Counted from the stretch's first letter, positions 17,662 to 26,499 are shown. The stretch is 64,000 bases of DNA from Thermohahella caldifontis (GCF_041153465.1 NZ_CP154858.1:1178001-1242000); one strand, 5' to 3'. Notes: generated from the sequence alone by a model not told the origin. Numbers and translations: made by a program.

Positions 17662-18423
17662 CTATTGCAGCTCAAGGTCATTCAGCGTCATGACAAACTC
17701 ATCGCCCTCGGGGGTTCGGTATTGTGCCCGGAGAGGCAAATGGGCAAGCGCCGGGGCCAGCCAGACCTGCATCCCGATACCGGACGCCCCACCGAGCCGA
17801 ACCTCCTGCACCGCGTAGCGGCGACCCCGCCAGAGGATGTGATCCTCTCCCGCCAGACGCGCCGGCGTCCATTTCAGGCGGCCGCCATCGGACATCCTGC
17901 AGCCCTTCGGAACCCGCCCCTCCAGCAGTTGCACCCGCAGATAAAGCTGGCAGCTGAGAGTGTCCAGGTCGCCCTGCCCCAGGGGCTGGGTCCAGCGCTC
18001 ACCGTTGACACTGATGACCAGCCGGTGTGCCCTGCGGTCAAAGATCAGATCGACCCGCCGGGTTTGCCACAACCACCGTCTGACATAGGTATAGCGTAAA
18101 GGTTTCGGGTACACCCCCTCCCACGTCAGAACCGATTCCTCGCGCCGGGCATAAAGCCAGCCCTCTGCCGTCTGGGTCAGGTGCCAGCGCCCGTCCTCAA
18201 GCCGGATCAGCTGGCGGGTCACCCTGACCTTGAGGAGGAACAGGCCGCTGCGGCGGGCTTCATAAGTTGCCACATAGGGAACAAGGCGCTCGGGCACACC
18301 CTCTGCCCGCACAGGCGAGACCGTGAGCCCGGTGAATGTCAGCCAGCAGAGCCACGCGCACAGCCAGCCGCCGCACGCGGTGGACGTGCGGCGTTCAGGC
18401 TTCTGCCACCGCACAGTTTTCAA
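17662..18423 (-). CDS. DUF3108 domain-containing exported protein
   Basis: A 253-residue protein with an N-terminal hydrophobic signal (WLCAWLCWLTFTGL) and cleavage near VRAEG. The rest is a predicted beta-rich periplasmic domain, beginning VPYVATYEARRSG, as in DUF3108 proteins that commonly follow purN in pseudomonads. The start is uncertain: TTG at 18423 or GTG at 18414, neither with a clear ribosome site. Both overlap the purN end, so coupling to purMN is likely. Function unknown; an envelope role is inferred from export. Confidence 0.8.
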   Translation of the reverse strand: MKTVRWQKPERRTSTACGGWLCAWLCWLTFTGLTVSPVRAEGVPERLVPYVATYEARRSGLFLLKVRVTRQLIRLEDGRWHLTQTAEGWLYARREESVLTWEGVYPKPLRYTYVRRWLWQTRRVDLIFDRRAHRLVISVNGERWTQPLGQGDLDTLSCQLYLRVQLLEGRVPKGCRMSDGGRLKWTPARLAGEDHILWRGRRYAVQEVRLGGASGIGMQVWLAPALAHLPLRAQYRTPEGDEFVMTLNDLELQ

Positions 18424-19069
18424 TTCTGAGCGGCGCGGTCAGAACGCGGCCATCCAGTTCGACCTGATCGCCAGCAAGAGCCAGTCTGCCTGCACAGGCA
18501 AGCCGGATCACCTCCGGGTACAGCAGGTGTTCCTGTCCCAGCACCCGCTCTGCCAGCGCTTCCGGCGTATCGTCCGGCATCACGGGCACGACCGCCTGCA
18601 TGATGACGGGGCCACCATCCAGCGCCTCGGTCACAAAGTGAACACTGGCGCCGGCTTCACGGTCTCCGGCTTCGAGGGCGCGGGCATGCGTGTTCAGACC
18701 CGGATACCTGGGCAGAAGGGAGGGATGAATGTTCAGCATGCGCCCGGCAAAGGCCTGAACGAAGCCCGGTGTCAGGATGCGCATGAATCCGGCCAGGATG
18801 ACCCAGTCCGGTTCATGGCGTCCGAGCACGTCCATCATGGCCTGATCGAAGGCTTCACGCGTCGCATACGCCCTGTGATCCACGACCTCAGCAGGCACAC
18901 CTGCCTTGTGCGCCCGTTCCAGTGCCAGGGCATCCGGACGATTACTGAGCACGACTGCCGGCTCGGCATCAATATGCCCTGTCCGAATGGCATTCAGAAT
19001 GGCCTGCAGATTGCTCCCGCTGCCTGAAACCAGTACTGCCAGACGGGGTTTTGCGGACATGTCACTCAC
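18395..19069 (-). CDS. purN: Phosphoribosylglycinamide formyltransferase
   Basis: Formylates GAR with 10-formyl-tetrahydrofolate in purine synthesis. The 224-residue protein has VLVSGSGSNLQAIL, the catalytic segment LLPRYPGLNTHARAL with the Asn and His of the active site, and SVHFVTEALDGGPVI. GTG at 19069 overlaps the purM stop by 4 bp and follows GAGGC, so I prefer it to the ATG at 19060. Order purM-purN is conserved. Confidence 0.96.
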   Translation of the reverse strand: MSDMSAKPRLAVLVSGSGSNLQAILNAIRTGHIDAEPAVVLSNRPDALALERAHKAGVPAEVVDHRAYATREAFDQAMMDVLGRHEPDWVILAGFMRILTPGFVQAFAGRMLNIHPSLLPRYPGLNTHARALEAGDREAGASVHFVTEALDGGPVIMQAVVPVMPDDTPEALAERVLGQEHLLYPEVIRLACAGRLALAGDQVELDGRVLTAPLRIENCAVAEA

Positions 19070-20112
19070 GCCTCGATCCGGACGTATGGCTTTTCACTGT
19101 CTGCAGATTCGATCTGTCCCAGTTCGATCACCTCTTCGCCACACCCTTTGAGGAGCTGAATCGCCTGATCACGGGCACTTTGGGGCACAACGATGACCAT
19201 GCCGATACCGCAGTTGAAGGTTCTGTACATTTCCCGGTCTTCAATATTGCCGGCCTCCTGAAGCCAGTCGAATATGGCAGGCCGTTTCCATGCACCGGCA
19301 TCAATCACCGCTCTGGTGTTGGCAGGGAGCACCCGCGGCAGGTTTTCGGGCAGTCCACCACCGGTAATATGTGACAGCGCATGAACAGGCACGTTGCGAA
19401 TGAGCTCCAGGATGGTCTTGACGTAGATGCGGGTCGGCGTCAGCAGTGTTTCGCCCAGCGTGCTGCCCTCAAAGGGGTCATGGAGACTCGCCCCGGAAAC
19501 CTCCAGCACTTTTCTGACCAGAGAGAAGCCGTTGGAGTGCACCCCGGAAGACCGCAGACCCAGCAGGATGTCACCTTCCCGCACCAGGCTGCCGTCTATG
19601 ATTCTGGGCTTGTCCACGATACCGACGCAGAATCCGGCCAGATCGTAATCTTCACCTTCATACATGCCCGGCATTTCTGCGGTTTCGCCACCTACCAGTG
19701 CACAACCTGCCTGACGACAGCCTTCAGCAATACCGGAAACAACGTCTGCCGCCGCATCCACGTTGAGCTTGCCGGTAGCATAATAATCCAGGAAAAACAG
19801 GGGTTCGGCACCCTGCACAATGAGGTCATTGACACACATGGCCACCAGATCGATACCGATGGTGTCGTGACGGTTCAGGTCCATGGCCAGACGAAGCTTG
19901 GTGCCGACACCATCGGTACCCGACACCAGTACGGGCTCCTGATACCCGCGCGGCAGCTCGAACAGCGCGCCGAAGCCACCCAGTCCGGCGAGCACTTCCG
20001 GGCGGCGGGTGGATTGTGCGGCGCCCTTGATCCGCTCAACCAAAGCATTGCCTGCATCAATGTCTACACCGGCGTCACGGTAGCTCAGGGAGGGTCGGGA
20101 TGTTTCGGTCAT
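19066..20112 (-). CDS. purM: Phosphoribosylformylglycinamidine cyclo-ligase (AIR synthetase)
   Basis: Closes the imidazole ring of purines using ATP. Full length at 348 residues, with SYRDAGVDIDAGNALVE at the start, LVSGTDGVGTKLRLA, GETAEMPGMY and SHITGGGLPENLPRVLP in the expected order. First gene of purM-purN-DUF3108, with a good promoter 40-70 bp upstream. I looked for a PurR palindrome there and did not find a convincing one. Confidence 0.97.
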   Translation of the reverse strand: MTETSRPSLSYRDAGVDIDAGNALVERIKGAAQSTRRPEVLAGLGGFGALFELPRGYQEPVLVSGTDGVGTKLRLAMDLNRHDTIGIDLVAMCVNDLIVQGAEPLFFLDYYATGKLNVDAAADVVSGIAEGCRQAGCALVGGETAEMPGMYEGEDYDLAGFCVGIVDKPRIIDGSLVREGDILLGLRSSGVHSNGFSLVRKVLEVSGASLHDPFEGSTLGETLLTPTRIYVKTILELIRNVPVHALSHITGGGLPENLPRVLPANTRAVIDAGAWKRPAIFDWLQEAGNIEDREMYRTFNCGIGMVIVVPQSARDQAIQLLKGCGEEVIELGQIESADSEKPYVRIEA

Positions 20113-20153
20113 GGAGGTGTGTCCTGCAATTTGCGTGGCTGAATGAACGTGGT

Positions 20154-20182
20154 ATTTTACCAGCGCGTCGCCGGTGCGCCAA
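20154..20182 (-). promoter_or_regulatory. Candidate sigma-70 promoter for purM
   Basis: Minus-strand TTGGCG (20182-20177), 17-bp spacer and TAAAAT (20159-20154) give a good sigma-70 match. It is placed about 42 bp before the purM ATG, in the gap shared with the divergent channel gene. Confidence 0.5.
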
Positions 20183-20230
20183 TTGCCGGTTTGAATTAGT
20201 TTGACTCGCCATCACGAGGGCAGCACCGCC

Positions 20231-21085
20231 ATGAGCGAACCCAGACAGGCCGACCTCCGACTCAGGCTTTACCAGATCATCTTCGAGTCGGACACGCCCG
20301 CCGGCAAGTATTTTGATATCGCTCTGATTGTGTGCATTCTGGGCAGTGTGCTGGTGGTCATCCTGGACAGCGTCCAGGCACTGTCGGCCAAATGGGGCAT
20401 GCTGTTCAATGTCCTTGAGTGGATTTTCACACTGCTCTTCACCGCCGAATATCTGCTTCGCATCTATTGCACCCCCCAACGGGCCCGCTACATCTTCAGC
20501 TTCTGGGGGCTGATTGATCTGGTCTCCGTACTGCCGTCCTATCTGGCCATCTTCCTGCCCCAGGCACACTATGTCCTGCTGGTCCGGATCTTCCGGGTGG
20601 TCCGGGTCTTCCGGATTCTGCGCATGGTCAAGTACGTGAAGCAGGCCGAGACTCTTATGCAGGCACTGCGCCAGGGCAGGCAGAAGATTCTGGTATTCCT
20701 GTGCGTGGTCATGGGCATCGTCACCGTGTTCGGCGCCATCATGTATCTGGTGGAAGGACCGGAGCACGGCTTCACCAGCATTCCCAGAGCCATGTACTGG
20801 GCGATCATCACCCTGACTACGGTGGGTTACGGAGACATTACACCCCAGACTGAAATCGGCCAGTTCATCGCATCAGCCGTCATGCTTGTGGGCTATGCCG
20901 TGATTGCCGTACCCACGGGCATCTTTACTGCCGAACTGGCGACCGCCATGCGCAAGGAGTACTCCCACCACGTGTGCACCAACTGCCACAAGGCCACCCA
21001 TCACATCAACGCGGTCTATTGTGACCGCTGCGGTCACAAGCTTGACCGGGAGTGGGATCACATGATGAATCAGGAGGACAGCTGA
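20231..21085 (+). CDS. Voltage-gated-type potassium channel with C-terminal zinc ribbon
   Basis: Six-helix K+ channel subunit of 284 residues. S4 carries regularly spaced arginines (VRIFRVVRVFRILRMVK, 118-134), and the selectivity filter is TTVGYGD (196-202), so selectivity for K+ is expected. S6 is GYAVIAVPTGIFTAE. The soluble tail has CTNC (249-252) and CDRC (264-267), a small zinc ribbon. ATG at 20231 is used; a TTG 30 bp upstream would add ten residues. Divergent from purM and convergent, overlapping by 16 bp, with the Lon-like gene. Confidence 0.9.
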   Translation: MSEPRQADLRLRLYQIIFESDTPAGKYFDIALIVCILGSVLVVILDSVQALSAKWGMLFNVLEWIFTLLFTAEYLLRIYCTPQRARYIFSFWGLIDLVSVLPSYLAIFLPQAHYVLLVRIFRVVRVFRILRMVKYVKQAETLMQALRQGRQKILVFLCVVMGIVTVFGAIMYLVEGPEHGFTSIPRAMYWAIITLTTVGYGDITPQTEIGQFIASAVMLVGYAVIAVPTGIFTAELATAMRKEYSHHVCTNCHKATHHINAVYCDRCGHKLDREWDHMMNQEDS

Positions 21086-23457
21086 CGCATGATGGTCCGA
21101 TGCTTCAGGATGCGCTGTTGCGCGTGGCCCAGCAAGGTGGTACGCCCATAACGCCCCTTTGCATTGGGCGTGCCGGTCTTCAGACCGGTGAGCAACTCGA
21201 GCGCCTCGGCAACCGTCTCCACGGCATAAATGTGGAAGAGCCCAAGGCGGCACGCTTCCACCACCTCATCCTTGAGCATCAGATTGACCACATTCTTGGC
21301 AGGAATGATGACACCCTGTTCTCCGCTCAGCCCCTTGAGCCGGCAGGTTTCGAAAAAGCCTTCGATCTTCTGATTCACACCACCGACCGGCTGCGCCTCA
21401 CCGAACTGGTTCATGGAGCCGGTGATCGCCAGGGATTGCCGGATAGGCACCTCGGCAATGGCAGACACCAGCGCACAGAATTCGGCCATGGTGGCACTGT
21501 CCCCATCCACCGGGTGATAGGACTGCTCAAAGGTGATGCTGGCGGCCAGCGGTATGGGACCATCCTGACCCAGCAACGAGGCCAGATAGGCGGAAAGGAT
21601 CATCATGCCCTTGGCATGGAGTGCGCCGGCGAGCTTGACGTCCCGCTCAATATCAATGACCTCTCCGCTGCCGTGATAGCAGGTTGCCGTGACTTTCGAC
21701 GGCATGCCGAATTCGTGATCACCGGTATACAACACCGAAAGCGCATTGATCTGACCAATCCGCTCTCCCTCCGTCTCCAGGATGGTGGTGCCCTCGGCGA
21801 TGGTGTCATAGATCTGGTCCCGGATCCTGCTCGACCGGTACTCGGCACTGGCCAGTGCCTTGTCTACATGATCCGGTGCAATCATCCGCGCGCCGGCCTG
21901 TCTGGCCCAGTAATCGGACTCCCTGAGCAAGCAGGCAATGTCCGCCGCATGAAGTGAAAGGCGGTTCTGATGCTCGGCAACCCGGCTGCTGTGTTCGATC
22001 ACGCGCATGACCGCATCCCGGGACATGGGCAGCAGATTCTTGTCACGCACAAGGGAGGCGATGAATCGGGCATACTGGAGCTGCGTTTCGGGTGTGCGAC
22101 TGATGACATCCTCGAAGTCCGCCACCACCTTGAACAACTCGCCAAAGTCGGGATCGTAATCCCTGAGGAGCAGATAGGTTTCCCGGTCTCCGAACAGGAT
22201 AATCTTCACGTCCAGTGGCAGGGGCACGGGCTCCAGCGAGATGGTTGCGGAGAGAGACAGCTCCTTTTCCAGCGTATTCACCGCCAGCTTCCGCGAGCGC
22301 AGGGCCCGCTTCAGACCGTCCCACACAAAGGGCTGCTCAAGCACCTTGGCAGCATCCATCAGCAGATAGCCACCGTTGGCCCGATGCAGGGCGCCGGGGC
22401 GAATGAGCGTGAAGTCCGTGTACACGGTCCCCTTGTAGGTGACGTTCTCCACATAGCCAAACAGGTTGGCGTGGGTGGGGTTATCCTCCACCACCACCGG
22501 TGGTGCGCTTGCGGCATCATCGTGGGATGCCACCACATTCACCTGATACCGGCGCGGCAGCTTGTTGTCCAGCGCCGCCTGGGACAGGGCCGCGGATTCG
22601 TCATCGTCCTCGAAGAACACGTCAAAATGCTTGAGGATATCGGTCTGCACATCATCCAGCCACGCCTGGATGGCCGGACTCTCCCTGTACTTTTTCTTGA
22701 GCGTTTCGATGGGATGGCGCGTGACGCCAAGCGCCACTTCCTCGTTGAGTTGCTGGTGCATGTCGGTGTACTGCTCTTCCCACTCGCTGAGCTTGCGCAG
22801 CACGGCCCGCAGCTTCTTTTCCATGCGATTGACCGCATCCTCGGCCTGCTTGCGCTCTGCATCACTCAGACGCGCAAAGGTTTCTTCCGTGTGCGGTTCG
22901 TCACCATTGAGCGCCACGAGCCGGTATCCGCCCGGTGTCTGCAGTGTCAACAGCACGCCCTGTTTCTTTGCCTGATTTGCCAGACGCTTGAGCGCCCGCT
23001 CCTGCTTGTCTGCCAGTTCGTTCTTGAGCTTCTCGGCCCGCTCGTAGTAACTGTCGTTGTCAAACGCCTGAGGTACCAGTTTCTGAAGACGCCGCAGCAG
23101 TGTGTCCATGTCCTTGCGAAAGGCAGTCGCTGTCCCCGGAGTCAGTTGCAGGAATCGTGGCGTGCGCGGATTCTCGAAGTCATTGACATAACACCAGTCC
23201 CAGACGTCGCTGCGGTTTTCCTGGCGTGCCAGATAGCCCAGCACCATGGTCCGCTTGCCGAGCCCGTTGCGTCCCACGGCATAGACGTTGTACCCGCCCG
23301 CCATCATGGATATGGCAAACTGTACCGCTTCTTCTGCCCGCCCCTGCCCGAGGATACCCTGCAAGGCATCCAGTGTGCGTGTGGACGAAAAAGGAAAGTC
23401 CTTGCGCCGGCAGGCATGCTTGAGCCGGCTGACCGGCAGGGGCTTGCGAAAATTCAT
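21070..23457 (-). CDS. Lon-family (LonB/YcbZ-like) ATP-dependent protease
   Basis: A 795-residue AAA-Lon protein of the YcbZ type. The C-terminal serine protease domain has Ser654 in GDSATM and Lys697 in VNQKIEGF, spaced 43 residues as in Lon. The nucleotide loop is GRNGLGKR, with Arg where Walker A has Ser/Thr, and a long charged coiled region (about 150-290) splits the AAA module. ATG at 23457 follows AAGGAG by 7 bp; the TTG at 23475 is less likely. Cellular targets are unknown; ATP dependence is uncertain because of the altered Walker A. Confidence 0.9.
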   Translation of the reverse strand: MNFRKPLPVSRLKHACRRKDFPFSSTRTLDALQGILGQGRAEEAVQFAISMMAGGYNVYAVGRNGLGKRTMVLGYLARQENRSDVWDWCYVNDFENPRTPRFLQLTPGTATAFRKDMDTLLRRLQKLVPQAFDNDSYYERAEKLKNELADKQERALKRLANQAKKQGVLLTLQTPGGYRLVALNGDEPHTEETFARLSDAERKQAEDAVNRMEKKLRAVLRKLSEWEEQYTDMHQQLNEEVALGVTRHPIETLKKKYRESPAIQAWLDDVQTDILKHFDVFFEDDDESAALSQAALDNKLPRRYQVNVVASHDDAASAPPVVVEDNPTHANLFGYVENVTYKGTVYTDFTLIRPGALHRANGGYLLMDAAKVLEQPFVWDGLKRALRSRKLAVNTLEKELSLSATISLEPVPLPLDVKIILFGDRETYLLLRDYDPDFGELFKVVADFEDVISRTPETQLQYARFIASLVRDKNLLPMSRDAVMRVIEHSSRVAEHQNRLSLHAADIACLLRESDYWARQAGARMIAPDHVDKALASAEYRSSRIRDQIYDTIAEGTTILETEGERIGQINALSVLYTGDHEFGMPSKVTATCYHGSGEVIDIERDVKLAGALHAKGMMILSAYLASLLGQDGPIPLAASITFEQSYHPVDGDSATMAEFCALVSAIAEVPIRQSLAITGSMNQFGEAQPVGGVNQKIEGFFETCRLKGLSGEQGVIIPAKNVVNLMLKDEVVEACRLGLFHIYAVETVAEALELLTGLKTGTPNAKGRYGRTTLLGHAQQRILKHRTIMRQLSS

Positions 23458-23560
23458 CCAGGCTCCTTTATGCAAATGGAGATCATCAGGGTATGGGTCC
23501 AGTGTAACCCGCCCGGGGCCGGGGTCAAAGACTCATCCCTGAAGTCAGCCTCTTCGGGTC

Positions 23561-23582
23561 AAATGTGATCTGAACCACATTA
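23561..23582 (+). promoter_or_regulatory. CRP/Vfr-type operator upstream of the PilZ gene
   Basis: The 22-bp sequence contains TGTGA-N6-CCACA flanked by AAA and TTA, close to the CRP consensus with one mismatch in the core arms. A -10 TAGAAT at 23631-23636 would place the site near position -71.5, a known class I activator position, and the matching -35 is poor, as expected at an activated promoter. The 227-bp gap (23458-23683) otherwise holds only the start region of the divergent Lon-like gene. Confidence 0.6.
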
Positions 23583-23683
23583 TTTCTGTACACTCGTCCA
23601 TCAATCCTCCCCATATCGCCGGCTTTGGGCTAGAATCATCCGGACGCAAGGCATCCACAAGAACAAACTCTTTCAGGTGCGTC

Positions 23684-24097
23684 ATGCAGGAGCAACTCTC
23701 AGTGCGTTTTATGGATCGCCGTATCAAGGAGCGGCATCAGGCCCGGCATTTGCAGGTGACCGCACGCGTCATCACTTGGTTCGGTGTGCGCAAGGCGCCC
23801 GTCGAGGTGGAATGCGTGGACTTCAATCGTTATGGCATGGCCATCGAAACGCCCCATGCCTTCCGGCGCGGTGACCGCATTGAGTTCAGTTTCCGGGGGC
23901 GTTATATCTCCGAACAGGGGATTCTTGGCACGGTCGTGAGCCGCGCACCCTCCCGGAACGGAAACCGCTACGGGATTCTGTTTGCCTACTGTCAGTCGCC
24001 CCGCTACTATACCCGCGAAACCGACAATGCACTGGCGCGGATAGAGCGCCTGTGCAGTGAACTGGGTATTGCAAGCGATTCCGCCGAGGCAGGATGA
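23684..24097 (+). CDS. PilZ domain protein
   Basis: Small cytoplasmic protein of 137 residues predicted to bind cyclic di-GMP. An N-terminal RRIKERHQAR segment supplies the RxxxR-type arginines, and the second motif is DFNRYG, with Asn where the [D/N]xSxxG motif has Ser. The remainder is the beta barrel (FRRGDRIEFSF, GTVVSR) and a short helix. Its stop overlaps the mobA start by 4 bp. A CRP-like site upstream suggests cAMP control. Ligand binding is not certain given the Ser-to-Asn change. Confidence 0.85.
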   Translation: MQEQLSVRFMDRRIKERHQARHLQVTARVITWFGVRKAPVEVECVDFNRYGMAIETPHAFRRGDRIEFSFRGRYISEQGILGTVVSRAPSRNGNRYGILFAYCQSPRYYTRETDNALARIERLCSELGIASDSAEAG

Positions 24098-24705
24098 TTT
24101 CACAGCCGATCACCGCTCTGATCCTGGCAGGCGGCCAGGGCAGCCGTCTGCAGGGCGCCGACAAGGGCCTGCTCACACTGGGGAACCGGGAGCGCTTTGC
24201 CGAGCGGCTTTCCACCTTGTTCCGCCAGCATCATTTTCCCGTCTTCATCAGTTGCAACCGCAACGCTGCAACCTACACCGGTTTTGCCGACCGGGTGTTT
24301 GCCGACACCCTGCCCGGCTTTCATGGTCCGCTTCAGGGCATTCTGGCGGCACGTGAATACCTTGAGACCCCCTGGCTTCTGGTCACCCCCTGCGATACCC
24401 CGCTTCTGGATCATCGTTACCCGGATCGCATGACGGCAGACCTGTCACCTGACAGCAAGCCGGTGCTGCGCGTCGCCCACGACGGCCGGCGCCTCCAGAA
24501 TCTGCATGTGCTGCTGCATCGTGATCAGCTTGACCTGCTGAGTGACTATCTGAACGCGGGCGGCAAAAGTGTCTATGGCTGGCTCAACCGGACCGGGCAT
24601 GAGCCGGTGGACTTCAGTGACTGCCCGGACCTGTTCCGCAACGTCAATACTCCCGAAGACCTGGAAGCACTCAGCTTGCAGGCGCGTCCGGCTCGGGGTT
24701 CGTAG
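24094..24705 (+). CDS. mobA: Molybdenum cofactor guanylyltransferase
   Basis: Attaches GMP to molybdenum cofactor to form the bis-MGD cofactor used by DMSO-reductase family enzymes such as nitrate reductase and formate dehydrogenase. The 203 residues include LILAGGQGSRLQGADKGLL at the N-terminus, GFHGPLQGIL, and TPCDTPLL with the metal-binding Asp. Coupled to the PilZ gene by a 4-bp overlap and convergent with moaE over 35 bp. Confidence 0.95.
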   Translation: MISQPITALILAGGQGSRLQGADKGLLTLGNRERFAERLSTLFRQHHFPVFISCNRNAATYTGFADRVFADTLPGFHGPLQGILAAREYLETPWLLVTPCDTPLLDHRYPDRMTADLSPDSKPVLRVAHDGRRLQNLHVLLHRDQLDLLSDYLNAGGKSVYGWLNRTGHEPVDFSDCPDLFRNVNTPEDLEALSLQARPARGS

Positions 24706-25159
24706 CGCGCCATTGCTCAGCCCGGCGCGAATCCTTTTCCCTTGCATCCACCCAGTGCGCTCCATCCGCTGTGATTTCCTTTTTCCAGAAAGGGGCCTGT
24801 ACTTTCAGGTAGTCCATGATGAACGCACAGGCCTCAAACGCGGCTTCGCGGTGCTCCGAGGAGACCAGAACCGCGACAATCTGGTCTCCGGCAACCATCC
24901 GCCCGATACGATGCACGACCATGACACGGATCAGCGGCCAGCGCTCCCCCGCCTCATGAGCGATCCGCTCGAGGGATTTCTCGGTCATGCCGGGATAGTG
25001 CTCCAGCTCAAGGGCCTGTACCCCCTCACGCTCACTGAAGTCCCGGACCAGTCCCGTAAAGGTGGAGATCGCCCCCACGCGCGGGGCATCTTCACGGAAA
25101 CGCGCATGGAGTGTTCCGATATCGAAATCCTCGGTCTGGATGCTGATCTGTACTTTCAT
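24671..25159 (-). CDS. moaE: Molybdopterin synthase catalytic subunit
   Basis: Large subunit of molybdopterin synthase; adds the dithiolene sulfurs delivered by MoaD. The 162 residues carry GAISTFTGLVRD, LELEHYPGMTEK, VHRIGRM and FWKKE with the catalytic Lys. ATG at 25159 follows GGAAG and matches the E. coli start (150 residues there); an ATG six codons upstream is less likely. moaD and moaC, which often neighbour it, are not in this window. Confidence 0.95.
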   Translation of the reverse strand: MKVQISIQTEDFDIGTLHARFREDAPRVGAISTFTGLVRDFSEREGVQALELEHYPGMTEKSLERIAHEAGERWPLIRVMVVHRIGRMVAGDQIVAVLVSSEHREAAFEACAFIMDYLKVQAPFWKKEITADGAHWVDAREKDSRRAEQWRATNPEPDAPAS

Positions 25160-25245
25160 CTCAATCTTCCGCATCATGCCATCTTTGAAGCGACCTTAAC
25201 CTGTTCCCATCCCGCTGACAACAACCAAACGGAGGTACTGACGGC

Positions 25246-25614
25246 ATGTATGCCGCACTGAAACATATCCATATGCTGACCGCATTCATCAGCATCACCT
25301 TTTTCGGGATTCGTGTCTGGTGGCGCCTCAGTTCACCGGAAAAACTGACACGCAAATGGGTACGCATCGCCCCCCATGTGAATGATACCCTTCTGCTGGC
25401 AGCCGCAATCGGTCTGACCCTGATTCTGCAACAATACCCGTTTCAGGCAGACTGGCTGACGGGCAAGGTGATTGGCTTGGTGGGCTACATCATCTTCGGC
25501 TTCATTGCGCTGAAACGAGCGGCCACGCCACGCGGCGTCCTCATGGCAACAGCGGCTGCCTATGCCTGCGTGGCGCTGATTCTCAAACTGGCGTTCACGA
25601 AGCAGTTTCTATAA
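25246..25614 (+). CDS. SirB2 family membrane protein
   Basis: A 122-residue integral membrane protein with four hydrophobic segments. It begins YAALKHIHMLTAFISITFF, the SirB2 family signature with its conserved histidines, and includes RIAPHVNDTLLLAAAIGL. The family was named from Salmonella invasion regulation but has no established biochemical role. It stands between moaE and the ubiquinone genes, overlapping the convergent ubiV by 20 bp. Confidence 0.85.
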   Translation: MYAALKHIHMLTAFISITFFGIRVWWRLSSPEKLTRKWVRIAPHVNDTLLLAAAIGLTLILQQYPFQADWLTGKVIGLVGYIIFGFIALKRAATPRGVLMATAAAYACVALILKLAFTKQFL

Positions 25615-26491
25615 CCGGAGTCTCGAACCGTGACAGACCGGGCTTGCCGTACCAGTAACCGTTGCAGGAATTGGTAGCGGCTGTCACGGGCTCACCGGCC
25701 AGTGCGTTGCGGAATCGTGCCACCACGTCTCCGGTCCCTACAGGCTCCGGACTGATCCGGATGTGCGTGGCACCGGCAGCCTTCAACTCCCCCACACGGT
25801 CGGAGAGGTCATACCGGCGCCCCGATTGGGTCTGAATCCCATTGATGGTGAAGACCTGCTCCTCTTCCTGAGAGTAGACTTCCAGCCCCACCGGGTAGTC
25901 CATGCATTTGAAACGACAGTCATCCTTGGGCAGCTTGTGATGACGCGCCGTGAAGCAGCGGGCGGAATACGCCAGGGGCAGATATCCCCATGCGAAGACT
26001 TCGGTCTCCGGAAGGGTTTCCAGACGTTCGCTTGCCTCGTCAAGAATGGCGCGAAGTGCTTGGCCTGAGAGCTCGACCGGCATCACCCAGCGCCGTGCGC
26101 CGGTTCTGGCCAGCAACGACAAGGTGCGACCGTTGTAGGTGTTGATCGTCGGGCCTGCCACAAAAGGAACGCCCGCCTCGGACAGCAACTGAACGGCAGC
26201 CATGTCATTGGCCTCAATTGTAAACGGGCTTTCACGGCAAATCCGTCTCAGCATTTTCAGGTCCGATTCGGCCGACAGCAGCGCCAGGGTGGACAGCACC
26301 ACTTCCTTGCCCGCTTCAGCAAGCTGCTCGCCAATCGCGATCCAGTCCTCGAGCCTGAGCTCCCTTCGCTTCGGGCACACGGTTTCGCCCAGATACACCA
26401 CGTCCACATCCCAGAGCGCAGCCTGCCGGTAAAAGTCAAAGGTTGCTTCGCGCGGCCAGAAATACAGATTTGGACCCAATGCGAGTTTCAT
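25595..26491 (-). CDS. ubiV: Oxygen-independent ubiquinone hydroxylation protein UbiV (U32 family)
   Basis: Forms a heterodimer with UbiU that hydroxylates ubiquinone precursors without oxygen. The 298-residue protein preserves the [4Fe-4S] cysteines at 39, 179, 192 and 196; E. coli UbiV uses 39, 180, 193 and 197. The middle motif is CFTARHHKLPKDDCRFKC. ATG at 26491 lies 8 bp after the ubiU stop; the frame is open for about 100 codons further, but that part overlaps ubiU in the wrong frame and is rejected. Probably the last gene of yhcC-ubiU-ubiV. Confidence 0.94.
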   Translation of the reverse strand: MKLALGPNLYFWPREATFDFYRQAALWDVDVVYLGETVCPKRRELRLEDWIAIGEQLAEAGKEVVLSTLALLSAESDLKMLRRICRESPFTIEANDMAAVQLLSEAGVPFVAGPTINTYNGRTLSLLARTGARRWVMPVELSGQALRAILDEASERLETLPETEVFAWGYLPLAYSARCFTARHHKLPKDDCRFKCMDYPVGLEVYSQEEEQVFTINGIQTQSGRRYDLSDRVGELKAAGATHIRISPEPVGTGDVVARFRNALAGEPVTAATNSCNGYWYGKPGLSRFETPVIETAS

Positions 26492-26499
26492 GCGATCTC

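Noticed and set aside
20112..20231. PurR operator upstream of purM
   Set aside because: ACGCAAATTGC resembles a half site only; no palindrome of the required form is present.
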